A stretch of 64,000 bases of DNA from an uncultured Chloroflexota bacterium. Its GTDB lineage: Bacteria > Chloroflexota > Anaerolineae > Aggregatilineales > Phototrophicaceae. Location: NCBI GenBank assembly GCA_937974245.1, contig CALJKV010000081.1, positions 1 through 64,000 on the forward strand, in the 5' to 3' direction. A program made the position numbers and the translations under genes. A model generated the notes under the pieces. The model had not been told where the DNA came from. It saw only the letters and a program-made list of their open reading frames with translations, and did not search any database. Below are positions 25,692-33,883 of the stretch, piece by piece (positions within the stretch are counted from its first letter, which is position 1; every line of letters starts with the position of its first letter).

Positions 25692-27527
25692 TTAGTCCAT
25701 AAACCGTCGTGCTAACAATTCCCACGTCATTAACGGTGCCAGTTTACCGATAATATTTACCTCTAATCCGGATTGGTGACGCTCCCACAAAGCATTTAGG
25801 AAAAGCGGGTTAAATATGCCACGCGCCTGAGTACGCTTGCCCAACATGAGATCCGCGCCCCAATCATATAGTTCGCCACGCAGCCAATTCTCATAATCTG
25901 CGTACAGGGTTGTATGCTGCAAAAACAACCCCTTAAATTGTCGGTTGGTATAGCGCTTGACACGCTTGGCGAGTTTTGCACCCGCGCGTTTAATTCCACC
26001 CCCGGTAATCGGCAAATCATCCTTGTCGTATGGGATACCAGCGAGTTCAGGCATATACTCCAGGACGACAATACGCCGCATCTGTCGCTTAAAGAGGTAA
26101 TGCACCGGGACGGCCTGGACAAAATCAAGGTAGGCGTAATCAAAAAACGGAAATCGCTGCTCGATATAGGCGCGGTGAAACACAGTATAATACTGGTACA
26201 TGCGCCGGTCAGCATTACAAATCGAGAAGGCGGCGGCTCGTTTTTCAAACGGCAGGTTCTCGTAATGTATCAGTTCCTCCCGCATTGAATCATAAGCGAG
26301 TCCGCCCATCTTTGATTGAATCGCAGGCGCATACAAAGCACGTTCTTCGGCATCTGTCAAAGAAGGCCAACTTGTTTTTTGAGACATAAGTTCATATAAA
26401 CGCAGCATGAACGCCATCTCGTTCTGCGAGCCGAGCAGAGGCACGTCTTCCCAATCAATCAACCCGCCGCCTAGCCCGGTCAGGTTTACTTCCATCAGTT
26501 GGCGTGTTTGTGAAAGGATACTAATGCCGTGTGCATGAATCCAACTGTGAAATCCTTCCGTCAGCGTCAGGTGAAGATCGGCATATTGCTCAACCCACCG
26601 ACCATCTGTAAACTCGAAATAATGATGCTTTGAGCCAATCAGGTTTGCTAATTTCTGCGCATATACTACGTCACGGCTATTACGCAGCCCGAACGTAACC
26701 GTATTCAACGGCAAACGACTGGGCGGCATAAAACCAGCCAGCACCCGTGAATCCAAACCAGCACTGAGATATAATCCCAGGCGATAGTTCCCCTGAGACA
26801 AGCGGTTGACAGCCGCCTTGAGCAAACGCCCTTCTTCATGTGCCGCATCTTCCAGTGTCAGCCGACCTGGCAATTCCGGGATTTCGGAAAAATCCCAGTA
26901 AGTCGATTTCGAAAGCTGATCCGTCATCAGGTCATAGGTGAGAATAGAAGCGTTTCGCAGCAGTTGCAAATCTTCAAAGAAAGTCTTTTCGCCCAGGAGT
27001 GTTTGAAAACGCGCATACTCCGCCAGGGCAACATAATCAATGACCCGATGAAAACGCCCATCCTGCAAAATCGCCTTCATCTCCGGCCCGAATACCAGTT
27101 TCTGGTTGTAATGGGCATAGTACAACGGATACAGGCCAAAGCGATCATTCATGATAACAATCTGGCGCTGAAGAGTATCCCAGAATCCCAGAATAAATGC
27201 GCCCTGGATATGTCGCGGCAGATCGCTGCCAAACTGCGCATATAAGGCAAGAATATCTGCTTCACTCAACGGCGCATCAGGTTGATTCCCATCATAAACT
27301 TCCCCGGCCAGCACCATCGCAATAGTCCGGCCCGGATTCCAGACAGGCTGTGGATTAGCGTTAAAGACGCCGATTCCGATGCGCCCTAACCCGGCATGAT
27401 CTTCCAGAGTAACCGCGTTTTCCACTACATACCATGCCCCATGAGACACCACCCTTCCCATCGCATCAAGATTGTCGCCAATTTCCTCACTTTGTCTACT
27501 GGATGCGATGCCAAAGATTCCACTCAT
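25692..27527 (-). CDS. Asparagine-synthetase-family protein lacking the glutaminase cysteine
   Basis: 611 residues, ATG 27527 with TGAGGAATAA. N-terminal class II glutamine amidotransferase fold (residues 1-200) including NDRFGLYPLYY, and a C-terminal ATP-pyrophosphatase domain with P-loop YLSAGLDSR (255-260 SAGLDS). Family members start MCG; here it is MSG, so the nucleophile that cleaves glutamine is Ser2 (AGT, one base from a Cys codon). By family knowledge such enzymes can use free ammonia or another nitrogen donor, and Cys-less relatives include beta-lactam synthetase. Normal asparagine synthesis is therefore uncertain. Sits between murD and an amino-acid dehydrogenase, suggesting a cell-wall amidation or side-chain role. 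That function is inference. Confidence 0.82.
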   Translation of the reverse strand: MSGIFGIASSRQSEEIGDNLDAMGRVVSHGAWYVVENAVTLEDHAGLGRIGIGVFNANPQPVWNPGRTIAMVLAGEVYDGNQPDAPLSEADILALYAQFGSDLPRHIQGAFILGFWDTLQRQIVIMNDRFGLYPLYYAHYNQKLVFGPEMKAILQDGRFHRVIDYVALAEYARFQTLLGEKTFFEDLQLLRNASILTYDLMTDQLSKSTYWDFSEIPELPGRLTLEDAAHEEGRLLKAAVNRLSQGNYRLGLYLSAGLDSRVLAGFMPPSRLPLNTVTFGLRNSRDVVYAQKLANLIGSKHHYFEFTDGRWVEQYADLHLTLTEGFHSWIHAHGISILSQTRQLMEVNLTGLGGGLIDWEDVPLLGSQNEMAFMLRLYELMSQKTSWPSLTDAEERALYAPAIQSKMGGLAYDSMREELIHYENLPFEKRAAAFSICNADRRMYQYYTVFHRAYIEQRFPFFDYAYLDFVQAVPVHYLFKRQMRRIVVLEYMPELAGIPYDKDDLPITGGGIKRAGAKLAKRVKRYTNRQFKGLFLQHTTLYADYENWLRGELYDWGADLMLGKRTQARGIFNPLFLNALWERHQSGLEVNIIGKLAPLMTWELLARRFMD

Positions 27528-27608
27528 TTATTCCTCAAATTCAATTAAATCGAATACCGGTACTGTTATATTTTAAAGGCCATATCCCATTATTCATCAT
27601 AAGATTCT

Positions 27609-28982
27609 CTATAATGTCATCACCAGTTGGCGAAAGTGTTCCCCCCGTGCGACAAAATCCGGGTAAGCATCATAGCTCGTCCCGCCCGGCGAAAGCAGCA
27701 CCACATCCCCGGACTGCGCCCACGCTGCCGCTTCGCGCACGGCCTCCGCTAATGTGGCGACCCGTGTCACCTGGGCATCACTGCCAGAAACCTGCGCGAC
27801 CATATCTGCCACGATCTGCCCGGCCTGCCCAAAAGCGACAATGTGTCGGGATACGCGCAGCGCCAACCGAATCATATCCTCCCAGGGCAAATTCTTATCT
27901 TTGCCTCCTGCCAGCAAAATTAGAGGCTCAGTATAGCTGTGCAGCGCGGCTACAACTCGCTCCGGTGCGGTAGCGATGCTGTCATTTACATACGTGACAC
28001 CATTCAAGACACGTACCGTTTCCAGGCGGTGCGCTACTGCCTTGAAATCCCGGATTGCCGATGCCATCACGTCAGGACTGACCCCGGCCACGCCGGTAAT
28101 CGCGCAGGCCGCCAGCACATTGAGAACATTGTGGTCGCCCCGCAGTGGAATGTCACCTTTCTCACAGATTACATATGAGTCGCCATCCGGGCTGGCCGTC
28201 CCCACCAAGGCCAATCGCTGTCCTGCAAGAAACGCGCCGTTCGGCACCAGGTCACGCCCGCTGAACCAGACCGGCTCACAGGGGAGCAGTGCCGCCAGGT
28301 CACGACTGCCGGCATCGTCGTATCCTAACACGGCAAAATTGCCCGCCTTCTGGTAACGGACGATATTGGCCTTCGCCTGGGTATAGGCCTCCATTGTGCC
28401 ATGCCGGTCAAGATGATTCGGAGTAATATTCAGTACTGCCGCAATCGTCGGACTGGTCGTCATTAAATCCAGTTGAAAACTGGAAAGCTCCATCACCACC
28501 CGGTCATCCTGCGTAATAACATCCAGCACATCCAGCAGCACATCCCCGATATTGCCGCCAATCCATGTTCTAAACCCGGCACGTCTGAGGATGTCACCCG
28601 TCAGAGTCGTCGTCGTCGTCTTGCCAGCGCTACCTGTAATGCCAATCACAGGGGCGGGACAGCGTTCCAAAAAGAGCTGCGCGTCGTTAGTTAGGCGCAT
28701 ACCCCGCGCCAGTGCCGCCTGCACGATTGGCAGTTCCATCGGCACTCCGCCAGAAAGACACAGCACATCCACCCCATCTAACAGGCTTTCCGGGTGGCCT
28801 CCCAACACAAACTCCACATCGGGAAATGAGGCAGTCTCAGTGCGCAGCGTCTCGGCAGTGCGGCTGTCACTGACGACAACCTGTGCGCCGACAGCCGGAA
28901 GCCAGCGAGCGAGCGCTTTACCCTGCCGGGCAAAGCCCAATACTGCAACACGTTTATTGAACAGCGAATCGTGATGGGTCAT
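27609..28982 (-). CDS. murD: UDP-N-acetylmuramoylalanine--D-glutamate ligase MurD
   Basis: 457 residues from ATG 28982; a TTG at 29009 would add nine residues with no better ribosome site. Adds D-Glu to UDP-MurNAc-L-Ala. Nucleotide fold at VAVLGFARQGKALARWL, ATP loop GITGSAGKTTTTTLTGDILR, then NITPNHLDRHGTMEAYTQAK, YVNDSIATAPERVVAALHSY and AGGKDKNLPWEDM. The end has GDVVLLSPGGTSYDAYPDF, the usual MurD signature near the C-terminus (normally SFD.F). It follows mraY after 63 bases. Confidence 0.97.
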   Translation of the reverse strand: MTHHDSLFNKRVAVLGFARQGKALARWLPAVGAQVVVSDSRTAETLRTETASFPDVEFVLGGHPESLLDGVDVLCLSGGVPMELPIVQAALARGMRLTNDAQLFLERCPAPVIGITGSAGKTTTTTLTGDILRRAGFRTWIGGNIGDVLLDVLDVITQDDRVVMELSSFQLDLMTTSPTIAAVLNITPNHLDRHGTMEAYTQAKANIVRYQKAGNFAVLGYDDAGSRDLAALLPCEPVWFSGRDLVPNGAFLAGQRLALVGTASPDGDSYVICEKGDIPLRGDHNVLNVLAACAITGVAGVSPDVMASAIRDFKAVAHRLETVRVLNGVTYVNDSIATAPERVVAALHSYTEPLILLAGGKDKNLPWEDMIRLALRVSRHIVAFGQAGQIVADMVAQVSGSDAQVTRVATLAEAVREAAAWAQSGDVVLLSPGGTSYDAYPDFVARGEHFRQLVMTL

Positions 28983-29045
28983 AAGCAGATCTTTTCTGGA
29001 TTTCGACAAAACGAGGAATAGATTGCGGTGACGGACATAAAACCC

Positions 29046-30077
29046 CTACAGCAGCGCCAGTGCAATCCCGATCATGGCACTCAGCAGCCCCACCAACCAG
29101 AACCGCTGGACGACCTGAGTCTCGCTCCAACCGCCCTTCTGGAAATGCAGGTGGATTGGTGCCATACGGAACAAGCGCAGACCCTGCCCGGTAGCGGGAT
29201 TCTTCGTACGCTTGAAGTACCACACCTGCAACACTACGCTGATGGTCTCGGTCACTGGCACAATAGCAATCACCGGCAGCAGAAGATACTGCCCGGTCAT
29301 CACCGCAATGGTTCCTAATGTCGCCCCTAACGCCAGTGACCCGGTATCCCCCATAAACAACTGCGCCGGGTGCGCGTTGTACCAGAGAAAGGCGAAACAC
29401 GCCCCTACCAGGATAAAACTCAACTGGGTCAGGAAGATCTGCTGCTGCAAGTAGGCGATGACGCCATACGAAGCAAAAGCACTGGCCGTGATGATTCCTG
29501 CCAGGCCGTCCATACCATCCGTCAGATTGACAGCATTCGACATCGCAACGATGATGAACGCCGTGAGCGGAATATATAGCAGCGGGCTGATGTTAATCGC
29601 AAATGGCAGCAAAGGAATTTTGATCTGATTAGCGTACTGGAAGCCGCCATCGTACTGCGAAATCACCACTGCCACGATGAGCGCCAACATCCACTGTGCG
29701 CCGAACTTCGCCCGCGCCGAGATTCCCTGGCCGAGCGTTCCACGAGACGTTTGAATACCCTCCCAGTCATCCACTAGTCCCAGGAGAGAAAAACTAACCA
29801 ACACAAACAATGGCAGCAGGATACTTGCCCCCGTCACCGTGCGAATCACGTTCACCAGGTTCAGCCCCAGCGCAATCAACACGACCGGGATAACGATCAT
29901 AATCCCACCCATCGTTGGCGTGCCAACTTTTCTCTGGTGTTCAGCACTCAACTCCACCTGAATCTGCTTGCCGATTTTCAGGCGCCGCAGAATTTCAACG
30001 AACGGCCCCCCCCAGATTACACCCAACAGGAATGCCATCCCACCCATCGTCAGCGCAAACGGTAATCCACCAACCAT
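29046..30077 (-). CDS. mraY: Phospho-N-acetylmuramoyl-pentapeptide transferase MraY
   Basis: 343 residues, ATG 30077 with AGGAAGAGGG. Polytopic enzyme that makes lipid I from UDP-MurNAc-pentapeptide and undecaprenyl phosphate. About ten membrane segments; signatures KVGTPTMGGIMIVIPV, LLGLVDDWEGIQ, NAVNLTDGMDGLAG and MGDTGSLALGATLG are all present with the catalytic aspartates, plus RMAPIHLHFQKGGWSETQVV near the end. Starts 11 bases after ftsI. Confidence 0.98.
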   Translation of the reverse strand: MVGGLPFALTMGGMAFLLGVIWGGPFVEILRRLKIGKQIQVELSAEHQRKVGTPTMGGIMIVIPVVLIALGLNLVNVIRTVTGASILLPLFVLVSFSLLGLVDDWEGIQTSRGTLGQGISARAKFGAQWMLALIVAVVISQYDGGFQYANQIKIPLLPFAINISPLLYIPLTAFIIVAMSNAVNLTDGMDGLAGIITASAFASYGVIAYLQQQIFLTQLSFILVGACFAFLWYNAHPAQLFMGDTGSLALGATLGTIAVMTGQYLLLPVIAIVPVTETISVVLQVWYFKRTKNPATGQGLRLFRMAPIHLHFQKGGWSETQVVQRFWLVGLLSAMIGIALALL

Positions 30078-30088
30078 ATTCCCTCTTC

Positions 30089-31816
30089 CTAGCCACCCAC
30101 AACCCCGGCATTGGCTTCCAGAGCGTGACGGACATCATCGGGCGGGATTTCCATCATGACCACCAACCGTTCCGCCAGTCGCCGGAAACGCGGCGCAACC
30201 ACCTGGCTCGCCCAGCGCCCGGTAGTCGGCCTGTCTAATTTAATCAGAATCGCCACTTGTGGATCATCGGCGGGCAAAAAGCCAACAAATGTCATAATCC
30301 AGGCGTTGGACTCATACCCGATGGGGGACGGGATTTCCGCCGTGCCGGTTTTGCCAGCCACAGTGTACCCCGGCAGCCCAGCCCCATTATCCAATGAATC
30401 ATTATCATTAATCACAGACACCATCATGTCTGTCACAATATGCGCCGCCTCTGGCGAAATCGCCCGCCGCAAAAAGGTTGGCTGTGACTCGATCACTCGA
30501 TCACCATCTATTACCCTGGCAACCAGGTTAGGCTGCATCATCAGGCCATCATTGGCGATAGCCGAAACCGCCGCCAGCATTTGCAGTGGCGTCACTGTCA
30601 CGCCCTGGCCGAAGCTGTTCGTGCCCAGATTACTTTCGCTCCACTCCGGGTCGCCGGGAATATACATCGTCCCGGAAGCCTCGCCTTCCAGGTTGACCCG
30701 CGTCGGGCGACCAATCCCGAACGCATCCATAGCGGCGTAAAAGGCTTCATGCCCCATTTGCAGGCTCACTGTAGCTGCGCCGACATTGAGCGAATCGACC
30801 AGGATGCCGCGCACATCCACCACACCATGCGCCCGCAAGTCCCAGTTCTTCACCACAATGCCCCCGACAGCGAGTTCCCCCTGGTCAACGTAGGTAAAAT
30901 CAGGCGTAATCACCTCCCGATCAAGCGCCCCGGCAACCGTCAGAACCTTCATCACCGAACCCGGCTCATACTCATCGCTGATTGCCGGGTTACGCCAGAT
31001 ATTGGCCTCCACATTGGCATAGGCATTCGGGTCAAACGACGGCCAGCTTGCCATCGCCAGTATATCCCCGGTACGCGGGTTCATCACGATGTAGGTCCCC
31101 CCTGTTGCCCCCGTCTCCGCGATTGCCAAAGCCAGTTCGCTCTCGATCAGATACTGAATATCACGATCCAGTGTCAGAAAAATATTGCTGCCCTCGTCAG
31201 GAGTCTGGTCATCGGGCAAATCAAACGGAATATCGCTCACTACTTCTTCTCGAATCCGCCCGGTCAACTGATCCTGATAATAACCTTCAATTCCATAGTA
31301 GCCTTGCAAGTCGCCGCCCACAAAGCCGATAATCTGCGCGGCCAATGTCCCCTGCGGGTAGCTGCGGCGCGGAATTTTCTCGATATCAATCGCCTGCAAA
31401 TCTAGGGCTTCAACCTGTTGGCCGATTTCCGCGCTTACACGCGGCGTGAGCAGCACCCAGGGTTCAGCGCTGTTGATCTTCTCATAAGTCGCCAGCTCAT
31501 CCAGACGCAAAATCGCGGCCAGTTGCGTCGCCACTCGCCGCTTGTCCGAAACCAGGTTCGGGCTGATGCCGATACGGTATTCAACGGTGTTTTCTGCCAG
31601 ACGTTGCCCACTGTGGTCATAAATAATGCCCCGCGCCGCTGCCAGCCGGATATTCCGGTTATAATTGGGGCGCAATTCGTTCGCCACTTCCGGGGCGATT
31701 GCCTGGAAACCCACCAACTGCAATAGCAAATAGCCGCTGGCGACAATCATCCCAATGATAACAATCGGCAGTCGCCTGTTAAAAATCTCTTGTTGGGTTT
31801 GTGCAGTCTGCATCAT
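30089..31816 (-). CDS. ftsI: Division transpeptidase FtsI (class B penicillin-binding protein)
   Basis: 575 residues, ATG 31816 overlapping the upstream stop as ATGA. One N-terminal membrane anchor (residues about 17-37), a class B PBP dimerisation domain starting AARGIIYDHSG, and a transpeptidase domain. Active-site motifs: SVMK (Ser297), SLN (VDSLNVGAA) and KTGTAE. No PASTA domains follow, unlike many Gram-positive PBP2x proteins. Cross-links septal peptidoglycan with FtsW. Length is normal. Confidence 0.96.
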   Translation of the reverse strand: MMQTAQTQQEIFNRRLPIVIIGMIVASGYLLLQLVGFQAIAPEVANELRPNYNRNIRLAAARGIIYDHSGQRLAENTVEYRIGISPNLVSDKRRVATQLAAILRLDELATYEKINSAEPWVLLTPRVSAEIGQQVEALDLQAIDIEKIPRRSYPQGTLAAQIIGFVGGDLQGYYGIEGYYQDQLTGRIREEVVSDIPFDLPDDQTPDEGSNIFLTLDRDIQYLIESELALAIAETGATGGTYIVMNPRTGDILAMASWPSFDPNAYANVEANIWRNPAISDEYEPGSVMKVLTVAGALDREVITPDFTYVDQGELAVGGIVVKNWDLRAHGVVDVRGILVDSLNVGAATVSLQMGHEAFYAAMDAFGIGRPTRVNLEGEASGTMYIPGDPEWSESNLGTNSFGQGVTVTPLQMLAAVSAIANDGLMMQPNLVARVIDGDRVIESQPTFLRRAISPEAAHIVTDMMVSVINDNDSLDNGAGLPGYTVAGKTGTAEIPSPIGYESNAWIMTFVGFLPADDPQVAILIKLDRPTTGRWASQVVAPRFRRLAERLVVMMEIPPDDVRHALEANAGVVGG

Positions 31817-32298
31817 GACCCTCCAGATTGTGAAAAATCCTGGAATTGGCGCGTGAAGTCATCCCATTGTTGTTGCAGCCAACCGCCGAACGTTTCGTCG
31901 TATGCGGGCAAGTTAGCTTCTCTCTCTCGCTCAACCTGTAACTGTGTCGCCTGACGGTTAGGATTATACCCTTCTATCACCAAGTATTCGATCTGGTCGC
32001 GTTGGGCTTCCACAAAACCCAGTTCCAATGCCCGTGACCGCAGCCGAAACACCGTCCTGAGCTGCGCGATTTCCGAACGAATCTGCTCGTTTGACTGCTC
32101 CAGGCGGTTGCGCTCAGAGATTAAATCCTGTAACTGCCGGTTCAATGTGGCAATAGAGGCGGCCTGCGTCAGATATAAAGCGCCAATAATGACCGCCACA
32201 AATATACCCAAAACGCCCAGCGCCAGGGTCTGCTGCCGCCAGCGCCAGGTGGTATTTCTCAGGGCATGACCCAGCCAATCCTGTGTGGGTGTTCTCAC
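31813..32298 (-). CDS. FtsL-like bitopic division protein
   Basis: 161 residues from GTG 32298, overlapping the rsmH stop as GTGA. A short cytoplasmic N-terminus is followed by one membrane segment (LALGVLGIFVAVIIGALYL) and a heptad-like coiled coil (NRQLQDLISERNRLEQSNEQ, residues about 54-90). An unusual acidic/aromatic tail (WLQQQWDDFTRQ) closes it. Position between rsmH and ftsI, size and topology identify an FtsL/DivIC-type protein. Sequence similarity to FtsL is too low to be sure by eye. Confidence 0.75.
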   Translation of the reverse strand: MRTPTQDWLGHALRNTTWRWRQQTLALGVLGIFVAVIIGALYLTQAASIATLNRQLQDLISERNRLEQSNEQIRSEIAQLRTVFRLRSRALELGFVEAQRDQIEYLVIEGYNPNRQATQLQVEREREANLPAYDETFGGWLQQQWDDFTRQFQDFSQSGGS

Positions 32299-33209
32299 GC
32301 TGTCAGTTTCTCCACAATTCGCAGTTTGGCGCTCCTGCTGCGCGGGTTGGCCTGAATCTCGGCTTCAGTCGCAATAATCGGTTTCCGGTTTATCAGACGC
32401 ACACTGGCCTGATGTCCGCACACGCATACCGGCATTTTCGGTGGGCAGATACAATCGCTACTCGCCAGCTTAAATGCCTGCTTGACAAGTCGATCTTCCA
32501 GGCTGTGGAAGCTGATCACTGCCAGGTGTCCACCGGGCGCGAGCAGGTCAATCGCTTCTGGCAGGACACGCTCAATAATACTCAACTCGTCGTTTACCGC
32601 AATCCTGAGCGCCTGAAAAGCGCGGGTCGCCGGGTGAATCCGATCCCCCTTACGACGGGGCAGCGCGGCCTCAATCACGGCAGCTAGTTCACGAGTAGTC
32701 TGGTAAGGGCGCTTCGCAATAATCGCCCGTGCCAGGCGTTTTCCCTGGGGGTCTTCGCCATACTTATAGAACAGGTCAGCCAGCTCACCTTCATCCAAGT
32801 AATTCACCAGTTCCGCCGCTGTGGGCCGGTCACTTTGCCGGTTAAACCGCATATCGAGCGGGCCATCCTGCATAAAAGCAAAGCCACGTTCGGCTGTATC
32901 CAGCTGCATTGAAGACAAACCCAGGTCGAGCAAAATACTATCCACCGCTCCCCAGCCGATACGCTGCGCCTCCGCCACCATATCGGCATAGCTCGCATGA
33001 ACAATCTGCACACGCTCCCCATACGGGTTGAGGGTCTGGCGGGCAATCGCCAGTGCCGCCAGGTCGCAATCCAGCCCCAAAGCCGATTCCACTCCAGCTT
33101 CCAGCAGTGCCGCTGTATGCCCTCCCGCACCCAATGTGCCATCAATCAACCGTCGCGCCGGACGCAGCGCCTCCAGAACGGCATCCAGCAGAACTGGAAC
33201 ATGCGCCAT
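32295..33209 (-). CDS. rsmH: 16S rRNA (cytosine1402-N4)-methyltransferase RsmH (MraW)
   Basis: 304 residues, ATG 33209 sharing a base with the mraZ stop (TAATG). SAM-dependent methylation of 16S rRNA C1402. Family motifs: MAHVPVLLDAVLEAL, DGTLGAGGHTAALLE, LDLGLSSMQLDTAERGFAF, DMRFNRQSDRPTAAELVN, and ISFHSLEDRLVKQAF. The two cysteines in DCICPPKMPVCVCGH form a small zinc-like cluster. First enzyme gene of the cluster after mraZ. Confidence 0.98.
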   Translation of the reverse strand: MAHVPVLLDAVLEALRPARRLIDGTLGAGGHTAALLEAGVESALGLDCDLAALAIARQTLNPYGERVQIVHASYADMVAEAQRIGWGAVDSILLDLGLSSMQLDTAERGFAFMQDGPLDMRFNRQSDRPTAAELVNYLDEGELADLFYKYGEDPQGKRLARAIIAKRPYQTTRELAAVIEAALPRRKGDRIHPATRAFQALRIAVNDELSIIERVLPEAIDLLAPGGHLAVISFHSLEDRLVKQAFKLASSDCICPPKMPVCVCGHQASVRLINRKPIIATEAEIQANPRSRSAKLRIVEKLTA

Positions 33210-33640
33210 TATTCTATCCCCAGGTTATGCAAATAGTCTGTTTCCGCCAGAGCCAGCGTGACATCATTGAGCGTGGCCCGCCAACTGGCTGGCTCCCATA
33301 ATTCGAGGAATGTCTCCATACCAGCGATCAACACCTCATCGTTCAGTGCCGCATAGTCACGCAGGTAAGCGGGTATCGAAACCCGACCCTGACGATCCAG
33401 CGCCAATTCTACCGCGCCGGAAAACAGTAAGCGGCGCAGCGCCCGCCCGGTCGGGTGGGTAATCGGCATTTGGTTCAGACTATCGCACAATGAAACCCAG
33501 GCGGACTGCGGATAAACCACCAGGTTACGGTCCAGGCCGCGTGTCAACACCGCGCCCGCTGTAAGATGTGAACGAAACCGTACCGGGATAATGAGCCGGC
33601 CTTTTTCATCCAACTGATGAGAGTATTCGCCCCAGAACAT
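33209..33640 (-). CDS. mraZ: Transcriptional regulator MraZ
   Basis: 143 residues from ATG 33640 (MFWGEYSHQLDEKGRLIIP), the usual MraZ length; a longer frame opens at 33661. Two AbrB-like/DXXXR repeats are visible: LDEKGRLIIPVRFR (about 9-22) and LDRQGRVSIPAYLRDYA (about 78-94). MraZ in E. coli and mycoplasmas binds TGGG-containing direct repeats upstream of itself and controls dcw. The expected repeats are present here upstream of the gene at 33691-33730. Confidence 0.97.
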   Translation of the reverse strand: MFWGEYSHQLDEKGRLIIPVRFRSHLTAGAVLTRGLDRNLVVYPQSAWVSLCDSLNQMPITHPTGRALRRLLFSGAVELALDRQGRVSIPAYLRDYAALNDEVLIAGMETFLELWEPASWRATLNDVTLALAETDYLHNLGIE

Positions 33641-33689
33641 AACTTGTACCCCGCCGGTCACTGGTGATATGGTGTAGAAAATCAGAGGA

Positions 33690-33730
33690 ATTATACCACA
33701 TTATCCCACACCAACTTAAAGAATCCCACA
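33690..33730 (-). promoter_or_regulatory. mraZ promoter with MraZ-box decamers
   Basis: On the minus strand the decamers TGTGGTATAA (33700-33691) and TGTGGGATAA (33710-33701) abut. A degenerate unit follows (33720-33711), then TGTGGGATTC (33730-33721), so TGGG cores repeat on a ten-base grid. The promoter-proximal unit runs into an extended -10, TGGTATAAT (33698-33690), about 50 bases before the mraZ ATG. Binding here would overlap the polymerase site. Confidence 0.75.
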
Positions 33731-33883
33731 AAATAACCAGGATTAACGGCCAAAACCCCGCGTTTCAAACGAATGTCATAGCGCGGTGGCGGTAGATGTT
33801 TTACACTATATTCAAATGCCGATTCGATTCTTATTCCCGAGCCGGGATATTTAGAACTTTCAGTGAATAAAAGGAGACCCTTT

